Shown here one piece after another: positions 38,560-47,012 of a DNA stretch of 64,000 nucleotides. The position numbers were made by a program, and so were the translations under genes. Positions within the stretch are counted from its first letter, which is position 1, and each line of letters starts with the position of its first letter. A model generated the notes under the pieces. It had not been told where the DNA came from and ran no database searches. It saw only the letters and a list, made by a program, of their open reading frames with translations. This DNA is from Paraburkholderia bryophila (GTDB taxonomy: Bacteria; Pseudomonadota; Gammaproteobacteria; Burkholderiales; Burkholderiaceae), in NCBI RefSeq assembly GCF_003269035.1, contig NZ_QLTK01000006.1, positions 62,001 through 126,000 of the forward strand. Direction: 5' to 3'.

Positions 38560-40131
38560 CTACCATTCGCCAAAGAAAACGCCCCAATCCTTGTGCGTGT
38601 TGGTCTTGCTCTCCACGCTCGGATTGTCGATCGTGACGCGCTGCTTCAACGAGCCGTACCAGTCCGCCAGTTTTGCATGCATCCGCTCGCGAATCGCGGC
38701 ATGAGCGGCATCGGCACCGAGATCGGCGTATTCGTGCGGATCGTTCGCCAGGTCGAACAGTTGCGGCCGGTAGCCGAGCCAGTGAACGTACTTCCAGCGC
38801 GAGTCGCGCACCATCCAGCCGCGGCATTCGTCGGCTCGACGTCCGAGCGCGAGTCGCGCGCCGCGGAAACTGTAGTCGAGTTCGGCGACCACGTAGTCGC
38901 GCCAGCCCTGCGCGCCGGCCGCTTCATTGCGGGTGAGCGGCAACACCGAGCGTCCTTCGATACGCTCTTCGTATGCTGGTAGACCGAGGGCGTCGAGTAC
39001 GGTCGGCACGACGTCGATCCCGGACATAAAGCGTGTTTCGACGCTGCCACGCGTTGCGTCGGCCTGGGCGGACGGATCGTAGACGATCATCGGCACGCGC
39101 TGCACGGTGTCGTAGAACAGTTCTTTTTCGCCGAGCCAATGGTCGCCGAGAAAATCGCCGTGATCGGCGGTGAACACGATCAACGTGTCTTCCCAGCGGC
39201 CAAGGCGTTCGAGTGTTTCCCACAATTGGCCGAGATGATCGTCGATCTGCTGGATCAAACCCTGGTACACCGGCCGCACTGTGTTCGAGACTTCTTCTCG
39301 CGCGAAATTGACGCACTCTTCCTGGGTGCGGTACGCGGCGACGACCGGATGCGCGTTGTCGAATTCGGCGGCCCGGCGCTCGAGCGGCAGACATTGATCG
39401 AGTGAATAAAGGTTGTGATACGGGCGCGGCGCGACATAAGGCCAATGCGGTTTTACGTACGACAAATGCAGGGCCCACGGCTCGTCGCCTTGTTGCTCGA
39501 TATAGCGGATTGCCTGATGGGTCATGTACGCGGTTTCGGAATGCGCTTCAGCCACGCGCGCGGGCCAGCGAACATTGCGCATTTTCCAGCCGGAGCGCAC
39601 CGCGCCGCTATCGTCTTCCACGCTGATCGCGAAATCGCTCCACGGCTTGTCGCTCACGTAACCGTGCTCGCGAAGAAAGGCCGGATAGCCGCTTTCCTTG
39701 CCGGGCTCGTGGTGACCGTCGTAACGATCGAGTTCGTCGAACGAGCCCGTCGAGAGGCGTTGGCCGAGCGGACTTTGCCGGGCGATATCGAGCCTTTCCA
39801 TGCCGTGGGCGTCGGCCATGACGTGAGTTTTGCCGGCCAGCGCGAGCGAGCGGCCATTGAGCCGCAAGTACTCGCCGAGCGTCATTTCACCGATCGAGAG
39901 GGGCACACGGTTCCAGTTGGCGCCGTGACTGCTCATCGTGCGGCCGGTGTAATACGACATGCGCGATGGGCCGCAAACGCCGGAGCTGACGAAGGCATTG
40001 TCGAAGCGCACACCGCGCGAAGCGAGTGCGTCGATATGCCGGGTTCGCAGGTAAGGGTGCCCGTAACAGCCGAGATGATCGCGGCGTAACTGATCGCACA
40101 TGATAAAGAGAACGTTGCGGGTGTCCGCCAT
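38560..40131 (-). CDS. Sulfatase-like hydrolase (arylsulfatase / phosphonate monoester hydrolase type)
   Basis: A 523-residue cytoplasmic alkaline-phosphatase-superfamily enzyme; there is no signal peptide. The metal site shows FIMCDQLRRD at the start and FTADHGDFLGDH later. The nucleophile motif is CGPSR, with Cys53, fitting C-x-P-x-R, so it should be converted to formylglycine. It could hydrolyse a sulfate ester or a phosphonate monoester. The gene is divergent from a MarR regulator and upstream of an ACS-family transporter, together forming a small catabolic locus. Confidence 0.87.
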   Translation of the reverse strand: MADTRNVLFIMCDQLRRDHLGCYGHPYLRTRHIDALASRGVRFDNAFVSSGVCGPSRMSYYTGRTMSSHGANWNRVPLSIGEMTLGEYLRLNGRSLALAGKTHVMADAHGMERLDIARQSPLGQRLSTGSFDELDRYDGHHEPGKESGYPAFLREHGYVSDKPWSDFAISVEDDSGAVRSGWKMRNVRWPARVAEAHSETAYMTHQAIRYIEQQGDEPWALHLSYVKPHWPYVAPRPYHNLYSLDQCLPLERRAAEFDNAHPVVAAYRTQEECVNFAREEVSNTVRPVYQGLIQQIDDHLGQLWETLERLGRWEDTLIVFTADHGDFLGDHWLGEKELFYDTVQRVPMIVYDPSAQADATRGSVETRFMSGIDVVPTVLDALGLPAYEERIEGRSVLPLTRNEAAGAQGWRDYVVAELDYSFRGARLALGRRADECRGWMVRDSRWKYVHWLGYRPQLFDLANDPHEYADLGADAAHAAIRERMHAKLADWYGSLKQRVTIDNPSVESKTNTHKDWGVFFGEW

Positions 40132-40330
40132 CTGTAAGCACCGTCTGCGGCCTTGCGGCCTAATAGAATAGAGAGAAGAAGCGGTAACGAACCGGAAAGA
40201 TGTTCGATGCTAGAAACGAACGCGACGATTGACCTAATCAAATATATGTGCGGATGCACAATAGGGCCGGGCTGCTGCGGGAAAAGCGCGTCATAATGGC
40301 CGGCGAGCCAACAATTTCCCTACATTCACC
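40132..40330. promoter_or_regulatory. Divergent promoter region, sulfatase/MarR, with inverted repeats
   Basis: The 199-nt spacer has TGTGC/GCACA around GGAT (40247-40260) and, just upstream, GATT/AATC around GACCT (about 40228-40240). MarR dimers bind short palindromes near their own promoters, so these are candidate operators. Weak evidence. Confidence 0.4.
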
Positions 40331-40867
40331 GTGTCCGATCCTTCATTGCCGCCTGTGCTGAAGCATCCCGAGCACATCGACGAATTCCTGCTGTACCGGT
40401 TGCATAACCTGGCGAGAGTGGCGGTTCAGGGTGCCGGCCTGATGTTCCGTCGAGAACTCGGTATTACCCGGCGTGACTGGCGCATTCTCGCTTTCGTCGG
40501 TAAATACCCGGATGCGAGTCTGACCCGGCTCGCCGAACAGGCGGCGCTCGATATGGTGGTGGCGAGCCGCTGCGTCGCGAACATGGTCAATAAAGGCCTG
40601 ATTGCGAAAACGCGCCTGCCCGAGAACAAGAGGGTGACCGTACTCGCGCTGACCGAAGCCGGCCGTCAGGTCTACGAGCACGCACGAAAGAGCGGGCAAC
40701 GCTATAACACCGAGTTCGCCGCCTGTCTGAGTGATGAAGAAGCGGTTCTTCTCGACGGACTGCTCAAACGGATGGAACAACAGGCGTTGTTATTGAATCA
40801 GCGTGAAATGGCGAAAAGCGGTCCGCTGCCTGACAACGACGAAAACGAAGACGCCGACACCGAATAG
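40331..40867 (+). CDS. MarR-family transcriptional regulator
   Basis: A 178-residue regulator with a GTG start at 40331. The winged helix is visible in LGITRRDWRILAFVGKYPDASLTRLAEQAALDMVVASRCVANMVNKGLIAKTRLPENKRVTVLALTEAGRQVY, ending in the wing motif. It is divergent from the sulfatase-MFS pair and likely controls it. The acidic C-terminal tail (DNDENEDADTE) is unusual for the family. Confidence 0.9.
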   Translation: MSDPSLPPVLKHPEHIDEFLLYRLHNLARVAVQGAGLMFRRELGITRRDWRILAFVGKYPDASLTRLAEQAALDMVVASRCVANMVNKGLIAKTRLPENKRVTVLALTEAGRQVYEHARKSGQRYNTEFAACLSDEEAVLLDGLLKRMEQQALLLNQREMAKSGPLPDNDENEDADTE

Positions 40868-41019
40868 ATTCACGCTGGTGAAAGCGCTGCCAGAACATGG
40901 ATCTCTTTGGCGCTCTCACGGAATCGACTGGCAACCAGGCATGACGTCGACTACCCGGCCCGGGGTACGCGCGAGGCGATCCGTTACAATGAGGCGCACC
41001 CTTCACCTGGAGACTCGCT

Positions 41020-41424
41020 TTGAAATCTATCGTTGCTTTGGTCGCCGCAGCCTTGTTGTCTTCAACGGCAATGGCCGCCGCGCCCACCACCGAAAAACTG
41101 CCTTCCGGCGTGATCGTCGAACAACTGAAGCAGGGTACCGGCGCCCAACCGGCCGCGACCGACGTCGTCAAGGTCAACTACCGTGGCACGCTGGCCAACG
41201 GTACCGAGTTCGATAGTTCCGCGAGCCACGGCGGCCCGGCTACGTTCCCGCTGAACCGTGTGATTCCGTGCTGGACGCAAGGCGTGCAGAAGATGAAAGT
41301 GGGCGGTAAGGCGAAGCTGACCTGCCCGGCGGCGACCGCTTATGGCGATCGTGGCGTCGGCGTGATTCCGCCGAATAGCGACCTGACGTTCGAAGTCGAG
41401 CTGGTCGACATCGTCAAGCAATAA
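41020..41424 (+). CDS. FKBP-type peptidyl-prolyl cis-trans isomerase, exported
   Basis: A 134-residue folding catalyst. A signal-type N-terminus (MKSIVALVAAALLSSTAMA) precedes one FKBP domain: VKVNYRGTLANGTEFDSS, FPLNRVIPCWTQGVQKMKVGGKAKLTCPA, AYGDRGVG-IPPNSDLTFEVELVDI. TTG at 41020 is the start, with TGGAG seven bases upstream. Two cysteines in the domain could form a disulfide in the periplasm. A strong terminator follows. Confidence 0.93.
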   Translation: MKSIVALVAAALLSSTAMAAAPTTEKLPSGVIVEQLKQGTGAQPAATDVVKVNYRGTLANGTEFDSSASHGGPATFPLNRVIPCWTQGVQKMKVGGKAKLTCPAATAYGDRGVGVIPPNSDLTFEVELVDIVKQ

Positions 41425-41442
41425 AGCGCGATGCGCGCCAGG

Positions 41443-41480
41443 AAAAAGCCCCGCTGCGGAACTCGCAGCGGGGCTTTTTT
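41443..41480 (+). terminator. Rho-independent terminator after the FKBP gene
   Basis: AAGCCCCGCTGCG pairs perfectly with CGCAGCGGGGCTT around GAACT, followed by a T-run. Confidence 0.95.
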
Positions 41481-41649
41481 CATTCGGCGCAGTGCGCGCG
41501 TCTGAAACGTGTCGACGCGAGAAGGCGTTATTTAAAGTCCGGCGGGACTTCTTCGTTTACTCTCTACCCGTGCGCCGACGCGGATTCTGCCAAGCCGCAC
41601 CAATCTGAACGATCCCACTGTCATTTGCCGCGTGTCTGGAGTGCCTGCC

Positions 41650-42723
41650 ATGAATATCGACTTTCACTATGGCGTGGTCTATATCGCGAGTCGCATTGGC
41701 GGTATGGCGGCCGGCGACGCGCTCACCGTCGCGCATGCCTGCCAGTATGTCGACGATGCGACGACGGCCGGGATACTGCGCTTCGAAGGGGGCGAGACGT
41801 TCGAGCGCTTCGCCACTGCGCACAAGATGTTCGACTATGCCAACACGGAGAATGACCAGAACCGTCTCGTGTGGGCGCCGTTTCACTTTCTGCCGGCGGG
41901 CGAGGGCGACACGCTGCAGGAAAAAGCCGTGTGCCGTCCGGATAGCGTGGTAGCGCGCGAAATGGTGCGCCGGGCGATCCGGCAGCGGGGCGCCGAAACG
42001 GCGTTGCATCGCCTGGGCGTGACGCTTCATACCTACGTCGATACCTGGGCGCACCAGGGATTCTCCGGTATCGAGAGTCCCGCTAACCGGGTGCATTTAC
42101 TGGAGTCGCAAGATTGCACGCGTAAAGGCTGGTTTGCCAGATTGAAGCTCGCTACCCAGCATCTGATCGAACACGCCGAAGAAGACGTTTTGACAATAGC
42201 GCTGCCGGTCGGTCACGGCGCCGCATTGCACTATCCCGACCAGCCGTGGGCCAAATGGCATTACATCGACGGCAGAAACGCGTTCGTTGAAAGACACAAT
42301 TTGCCGGAGTTCGTGCAGGCGGCCGAGATGGCTTGCCGCGCGGTGCGTGCCTATGTCGCTGAGCGGGAAGACTTTGAAACGCAACCCGGTTTGCCGGCGA
42401 ACGTGAAAGAGGCACTCACCGAGCTTCTCGATACCAATCGGAATCTGGACGATAACCAGCGGCTGAAGACGATTTGCGACGTGGTGAGTAGAGGCGGCAT
42501 TCCGGGTCTGCAGGAGTCGATTCCCCAGTATGTGGCCAAAGGCCCCGGTTCCTGGAAGTGCAACGCCACCGGATTGCAGTTCGATGACGACACGGGCGAC
42601 AAGCCGCAGTGGACGGATGCGTTTGAGAAAAGCGACTACCGTCTATTTCATGACGCGGTCAAAGAACACCGCTTCGTGACGACGCAGGAGATTCTGCCGG
42701 CTCATGGCGTGCGGATAGCGTAA
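41650..42723 (+). CDS. DUF6765-like protein of unknown function
   Basis: A 357-residue protein without a signal peptide. The start MNIDFHYGVVYIASRIGGM and the segment VAHACQYVDDAT match my memory of the DUF6765 family. The stretch TALHRLGVTLHTYVDTWAHQGFSGI has the spaced His and Asp pattern seen in zinc-dependent phospholipase C-like helical proteins, so metal binding is possible. Start chosen at 41650, with TGGAG eight bases upstream. Monocistronic, with a terminator after it. No function is assigned. Confidence 0.65.
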   Translation: MNIDFHYGVVYIASRIGGMAAGDALTVAHACQYVDDATTAGILRFEGGETFERFATAHKMFDYANTENDQNRLVWAPFHFLPAGEGDTLQEKAVCRPDSVVAREMVRRAIRQRGAETALHRLGVTLHTYVDTWAHQGFSGIESPANRVHLLESQDCTRKGWFARLKLATQHLIEHAEEDVLTIALPVGHGAALHYPDQPWAKWHYIDGRNAFVERHNLPEFVQAAEMACRAVRAYVAEREDFETQPGLPANVKEALTELLDTNRNLDDNQRLKTICDVVSRGGIPGLQESIPQYVAKGPGSWKCNATGLQFDDDTGDKPQWTDAFEKSDYRLFHDAVKEHRFVTTQEILPAHGVRIA

Positions 42724-42760
42724 TCGCGCTCGCGCGTGCTACTCGTCCCTTGTCCCGCTC

Positions 42761-42802
42761 GCGGGTGCGGCCGGGTAAATTGCCGCCGCCGCACCCGCTT
42801 TT
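42761..42802 (+). terminator. Rho-independent terminator after the DUF6765-like gene
   Basis: GCGGGTGCGG (42761-42770) pairs exactly with CCGCACCCGC (42789-42798) and is followed by TTTT. Confidence 0.88.
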
Positions 42803-42815
42803 CAGTACTTTGCGG

Positions 42816-43055
42816 CTATTCCGCCCGCATCTGTTGTTGGCGCTGCGCGGCCTGTTCCTGCGCGTGTTTTTTGGCCAGATGGTGTCCGACGATACAGCCG
42901 CCCACCGCGCCCACTACCGCATGATGCCCGGCGTAGTGCCCCGCCACCCCGCCCACGACTGCCCCCTTGAAACAACCGGCGGCATTCGCCGTGCCGACCG
43001 CCGCCAACGTCAGTGCCACCGACGCGAAGGCCGTTTTGATGTAACCCGCTTTCAT
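42816..43055 (-). CDS. Small exported glycine-zipper protein
   Basis: A 79-residue protein. A signal peptide (MKAGYIKTAFASVALTLAAVGTANA) precedes a mature part of about 54 residues with a Gly-rich helix (GAVVGGVAGHYAGHHAVVGAVGGCIVGHHLA) of the glycine-zipper type and a charged Gln-rich tail. Two cysteines could form a disulfide. Such proteins insert into or associate with envelopes, but no function is known. It is convergent with the DUF6765-like gene. Confidence 0.75.
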   Translation of the reverse strand: MKAGYIKTAFASVALTLAAVGTANAAGCFKGAVVGGVAGHYAGHHAVVGAVGGCIVGHHLAKKHAQEQAAQRQQQMRAE

Positions 43056-43304
43056 CTGAAAGTACCGTTCTGTTGAGTTGTCCCAAGGTGGCGACAGGCA
43101 GCGCTATTTCAATAGTCCGTTCAGCAACCCGGCTCGCGCGCAATGGGATTTTCTAAAGCCGTTCAGCGTGCAAACCCACCCAAACGATAAAAAAGCGCCC
43201 GCTCTCCTTTGAATCTTCGAATGCTTGCCTATAGTAGAAGCGACTATTGCCGCCGCGCGCGGCGGCTGCCTGCGGTTGACGCGTGACACGGGGAAACGCC
43301 AATC

Positions 43305-43640
43305 ATGTTATCGAACGCTGCAATCTATCAGTCTCGGACTTGCACACCGGAGTCGTTGCGAACGCTTGCCGGCTTTCTCGAACTGGCGCTCGACGAAGGA
43401 GAAAGCGTGGTCCTGATGCGAATCGGTACGCACGTGCGCAGCGTTTATATCGGCGATCCATCCGGCGCACTGGAGCAATTGACGGATCACGGTGTGGTGG
43501 CCGCCACTCTGGCCGACGACATGCTGGCGCTGACCCGCCTGGGACTCAACCGGATTACCGCCGACGAACAGCAGTACCGCTTCATTCGCAGCGTGAGGTA
43601 CATTGCCGATCGCCAGGCGGTAGTGTTTACGCCTGCTTGA
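43305..43640 (+). CDS. Small conserved-looking hypothetical protein
   Basis: A 111-residue protein I do not recognise. It has no signal peptide or membrane helix. The composition is that of a small soluble alpha/beta domain (SVVLMRIGTHVRSVYIGD, then DEQQYRFIRSVRYIADRQAVVF). A GGGGA stretch lies upstream of the ATG. It stands between a glycine-zipper gene and an H-NS-like gene and is probably monocistronic. Confidence 0.6.
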   Translation: MLSNAAIYQSRTCTPESLRTLAGFLELALDEGESVVLMRIGTHVRSVYIGDPSGALEQLTDHGVVAATLADDMLALTRLGLNRITADEQQYRFIRSVRYIADRQAVVFTPA

Positions 43641-43866
43641 GTGGTTCGGAAAAATTGATCGGAAGTAAAGGAAAAGGCAACAGGCAAGGTAAGGGGAAGG
43701 GAAATAAAAGGATGGCTATCGAGTTGTAACGAGTAGAGAACCCGAAAGGTTCGGACTCCACGGCATGCATGATCGGATAAAGCTGCTGCTTTATAGCCAC
43801 ATAGATCTGCCTTTCTCCTGTTATTCGTGGCATAGTTCGATCGATCAACATATAAGGAGCAATCAC

Positions 43867-44703
43867 ATGCCTTCGTTAGAGCAAATCCAAGCAAAGCTTA
43901 AGAAGCTCCAGGCGCAAGCCGACGTCCTTATTGCCAGAAAGGCACAAGACGCGGTCGACCAGATTCGCGGTTTGATGCTCAAGCATGGCCTGACTACAAC
44001 CGATATCGAAGCCAAAGCAAAAGCGCGACGCGCGGCAAGAGGCCTGAACGGTCATGGCGGAAACGGTAAGGTAAAAGCTGTAACGGGCGGTAAGCCGGCC
44101 AAGTATCGCGATCATAAAACCGGTGCAACCTGGACCGGTCATGGTCGCGCGCCGGGTTGGATTGCCAACGTCAAAGACCGCACGCAATATCTGATTGAAG
44201 GCGCGGGCGAATTGAAGTCGGTGGCGAAAGCGGCGGTCGCGCACGCGAAAGGCGGTAAAGGTCAGCCTAAAGGCGCGCAGCCGCCCAAGTACCACAACCC
44301 GAAAACCGGCGCGACCTGGAGTGGGCGCGGCCCGGCGCCGGCATGGCTGGCAACGGTTAAAGACCGGAGCAAATTCCTGATCGACAGCGCGGCAGCCGGA
44401 GCGAAAGACGCAGGCAAGGCCGTGGTGAAAACGGCCGGTAAAGCAAAAGCAACGGCAACCGGCGCGGTGAGCAAGAAGGCAGCGGCAAAGAAAGTCGTAG
44501 CCAAGAAAGCGACGGCTGCCAAAAAGACCGCCGCAAAGAAGGTGAGCGCGGCGAGCAGAAAAACAGCAGCAGCGAAACCCGCAGCGAAGAAAGCCGCTGC
44601 AACCCGCGTAGCGAGAAAAGCGCCGGGTCGCAAACCCGCCGCAAAGGCAGCCGCTTCGGCCGCCGCCGCGCCGCAAGCCTCAACTGTGCAAGCCGGCGCA
44701 TAA
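43867..44703 (+). CDS. H-NS family protein with two DNA-binding motifs and a KAAKK tail
   Basis: A 278-residue nucleoid protein, more than twice the normal H-NS length. Residues 1-60 are the coiled-coil oligomerisation part (LEQIQAKLKKLQAQADVLIA). Two H-NS DNA-binding modules follow: KYRDHKTGATWTGHGRAPGWI (about 79-99) and KYHNPKTGATWSGRGPAPAWL (about 141-161), each followed by a VKDR helix. Residues 185-278 are a Lys/Ala-rich tail like histone H1. AAGGAG precedes ATG 43867. It should silence AT-rich DNA and may bridge or compact more strongly than ordinary H-NS. Confidence 0.9.
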   Translation: MPSLEQIQAKLKKLQAQADVLIARKAQDAVDQIRGLMLKHGLTTTDIEAKAKARRAARGLNGHGGNGKVKAVTGGKPAKYRDHKTGATWTGHGRAPGWIANVKDRTQYLIEGAGELKSVAKAAVAHAKGGKGQPKGAQPPKYHNPKTGATWSGRGPAPAWLATVKDRSKFLIDSAAAGAKDAGKAVVKTAGKAKATATGAVSKKAAAKKVVAKKATAAKKTAAKKVSAASRKTAAAKPAAKKAAATRVARKAPGRKPAAKAAASAAAAPQASTVQAGA

Positions 44704-44725
44704 GCGCCACGGAGTCGCGAAGTAG

Positions 44726-45211
44726 ATGACCAGCACGCTTGCATCACCCCAGCAGGAAGACCACGTCGTCCTGCTGGATTCGGTTCCTCAGCCTGCGGCG
44801 GACGCCGCCGAACCCTTCATTGTCGCGAGTGCCCGCCGGGTGATTCTGGCTTATCCAATCGCGGAAGCCGACTTTGAACGCTTCGGGCCATTCGATCCCG
44901 ACGACGATCCCCACTGTACGGTGCTCTTTCCAGACGCGGTATTTCATCGGCTGGGACCGCCTGGCGAGGTCGATCTGGAGATTCATCCGCTCGCCTCGCA
45001 AGGTTTGGCGGGCTGGTCGGTTCATGAAGTCATGAACTCGTCGCTCGCGGCCGAGATTTCGGCAGTCGAGTCGCCCATTCCCGCGCAGCGGCATTTCGTC
45101 ATCACGTTCAACGAATCCACATTCGAGTGCGTGGCGTCGGACTATACGGTGGTCGGTGTCTATGGCGCCGGTGAAATTGCCAGCCGCGAGGCTTTCTCGC
45201 TCGTCAGATAA
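44726..45211 (+). CDS. Hypothetical protein, 161 residues
   Basis: I do not recognise a family. It is acidic, has no signal peptide or membrane helix, and contains FERFGPFDPDDDPHCTVLFPD and a predicted beta-rich C-terminal half (HFVITFNESTFECVASDYTVVGVYG). It begins 22 nt after the H-NS-like stop in the same direction, so it may share that transcript. Coding is supported by length and codon pattern only. Confidence 0.6.
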   Translation: MTSTLASPQQEDHVVLLDSVPQPAADAAEPFIVASARRVILAYPIAEADFERFGPFDPDDDPHCTVLFPDAVFHRLGPPGEVDLEIHPLASQGLAGWSVHEVMNSSLAAEISAVESPIPAQRHFVITFNESTFECVASDYTVVGVYGAGEIASREAFSLVR

Positions 45212-45362
45212 AGCAATTGGGTAGCAAGGCGCGGGCCTGCAACGGGCACGCGCAATGCGTCCTGCGTTCGTGATAAAAACCGGGCCGTTCGGGTCCGCGT
45301 CTATTCATCGAACCGTAGGGCGCGCATTCGGCACGCCTCGCCGGTGAGCATCGAGGCCACGC

Positions 45363-46625
45363 ATGCTGACAATTCCTATCACCGCGTTCGTCACGCTCAT
45401 TATCGTTTTGCTGATTGCCAATCTTTCGACTGGCGAGAAGAAGATCGAACACAAAATTGCACGCCGTTATGGGAGCGACGATCCGCAATTCCTGCGATCC
45501 ATGGGGCTGTTGCTGGGCCCTCCAGTTATTTCGGGCAATCGCTTCGAGATGCTGCTCAACGGCGACCGTATTTTTCCGTCGATGCTCGAAGGCATTCGCG
45601 CCGCGCGCCACACCATCACCTTCGAGACGTTCATTTACTGGTCCGGCGAAATAGGCGAGCAGATCGCCCACGCGCTGGCCGATAAAGCACGCGAAGGCGT
45701 CGCGGTGCATGTTCTGCTCGATTGGGTCGGCTCGTCGAAAATGGACAAGCGCTATCTGGATCTGCTGCGCGACGGCGGCGCCGAAGTCATTCAGTATCAC
45801 AAGCCGCATTGGACCGGCCTGGGTCGTATGAACGATCGCACGCACCGCAAACTGCTGGTGATCGACGGACGCATCGGTTTCACCGGCGGTGTGGGCATCG
45901 CTCCGGAATGGACCGGACACGCGCAGGATGAAAAGCATTGGCGCGACACGCATTTCCGCGTGGCCGGACCCGTGGTCGGTCACATGCAAGCCGTGTTCAT
46001 GGACAACTGGGTCAAAGCGTCGGGCAAGGTACTGCACGGCGAGGACTACTTTCCGGAAGTGGAAGACGTCGGCGAAGGTCTCGCGCATATGTTCAGCAGC
46101 TCGCCGTCGGGCGGCAGCGACGACATGCAGTTGATGTACCTGATGGCCATCACCGCGGCCACCCACAGCATTCATCTGGCGAGCGCTTACTTCGTGCCCG
46201 ACAAGCTCACCATCAATGCGATCGTCGAGGCCGCGAAACGCGGTGTGAAAGTGCAGATCATCACGCCGGGCAAGCGCATCGACACGCACACGGTTCGCGA
46301 GGCATCGCGCGCGTGTTGGGGCGATCTGCTCGAAGCGGGTGTCGAAATCTTCGAATATCAGCCCACCATGTTCCATTGCAAGTTGCTGGTGGTGGACGAG
46401 TACCTGGTGTCGGTCGGCTCGACCAATTTCGACAGCCGTTCGTTCAAGCTCAACGACGAAGCGAATCTGAATATCTACGACCGCGACTTCGCGAAGCAGC
46501 AGACAGCGGTGTTCGCCGACGACCTCAAGCAGTCGCAACAGATCACGTTCGAAGCCTGGAAGCACCGGCCCCTCACCGAGAAGCTCATCGAGAAATGCAT
46601 CCCGTTACTGGATACGCAACTCTGA
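45363..46625 (+). CDS. cls: Cardiolipin synthase (phospholipase D superfamily)
   Basis: A 420-residue membrane-anchored enzyme that makes cardiolipin. An N-terminal membrane helix (MLTIPITAFVTLIIVLLIA) precedes two PLD domains with HKD motifs: THRKLLVIDGRIGFTGG (about residues 160-176) and FHCKLLVVDEYLVSVGSTNFDSRSF (about 340-365). The order and spacing fit ClsA/ClsB-type synthases. It is the last gene before the rhamnolipid leader and on the same strand, but a 387-nt gap separates them. Confidence 0.9.
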   Translation: MLTIPITAFVTLIIVLLIANLSTGEKKIEHKIARRYGSDDPQFLRSMGLLLGPPVISGNRFEMLLNGDRIFPSMLEGIRAARHTITFETFIYWSGEIGEQIAHALADKAREGVAVHVLLDWVGSSKMDKRYLDLLRDGGAEVIQYHKPHWTGLGRMNDRTHRKLLVIDGRIGFTGGVGIAPEWTGHAQDEKHWRDTHFRVAGPVVGHMQAVFMDNWVKASGKVLHGEDYFPEVEDVGEGLAHMFSSSPSGGSDDMQLMYLMAITAATHSIHLASAYFVPDKLTINAIVEAAKRGVKVQIITPGKRIDTHTVREASRACWGDLLEAGVEIFEYQPTMFHCKLLVVDEYLVSVGSTNFDSRSFKLNDEANLNIYDRDFAKQQTAVFADDLKQSQQITFEAWKHRPLTEKLIEKCIPLLDTQL

Positions 46626-47012
46626 CAAATAGACTACATTCGCCTAAACATCGCATTTCTCATGCCGTCTGCATGAATTAGCTTTTATGAAAAAATAGTT
46701 TTGAAATTGTTTTAAAAATCGGTTTGCTATCGTATATTGACATCAAGTCTTAACGCAGAAGCGACAGACTGGTATTCAATGAATAGCACGGTTGGGCGTT
46801 TCTGGCGTGCATTCAATTAGTGCATATAAGATAGTTCACGAGGCACCGCAAGCTACGGCGTCGGTGCAGGAGCGGTCGTCGCGGATCAGACTTGCCGGCG
46901 TAAAGGCAAGTCGCATGGGCCTGATCCGCGGTGGCACGGCCGCAAGGCGTCCGCGAGCGCGGGCGCGGTATCGGTACGCATTTGCTTCGACGCAAGTGCA
47001 TGCGAATACGCC
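46626..47012 (+). promoter_or_regulatory. AT-rich promoter and long structured leader of the rhl operon
   Basis: The first 130 nt are AT-rich (46680-46745), a likely promoter region. I see no clear lux-type 20-bp dyad. The next 200 nt are GC-rich and structured, with the stem-loop at 46880-46930 and a hairpin at 46978-46999. No strong Shine-Dalgarno precedes rhlA at 47013. A short open frame through here overlaps the rhlA start and looks spurious. Confidence 0.6.
46880..46930 (+). ncRNA. Large bulged stem-loop in the rhlA 5' leader
   Basis: CGCGGATCAG (46880-46889) pairs with CTGATCCGCG (46921-46930), and directly inside ACTTGCC (46890-46896) pairs with GGCAAGT (46905-46911) around an 8-nt loop. 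That is 17 base pairs with one 9-nt bulge on the 3' side. A second hairpin GCATTTGC/GCAAGTGC (46978-46999, one G-U pair) ends 13 nt before the rhlA ATG. Candidate cis-regulatory RNA. Confidence 0.55.

Noticed and set aside
43641..43866. Purine-rich GGAAAAGGCAACAGG-type stretch before the H-NS-like gene
   Set aside because: It looks like a slippage-prone repeat but has no clear unit; probably leader sequence of the H-NS-like gene.
46626..47012. lux-box (quorum-sensing) site upstream of rhlA
   Set aside because: I looked for a 20-bp dyad of the ACCTGT...ACAGGT type and found none convincing. A degenerate site cannot be excluded by eye.
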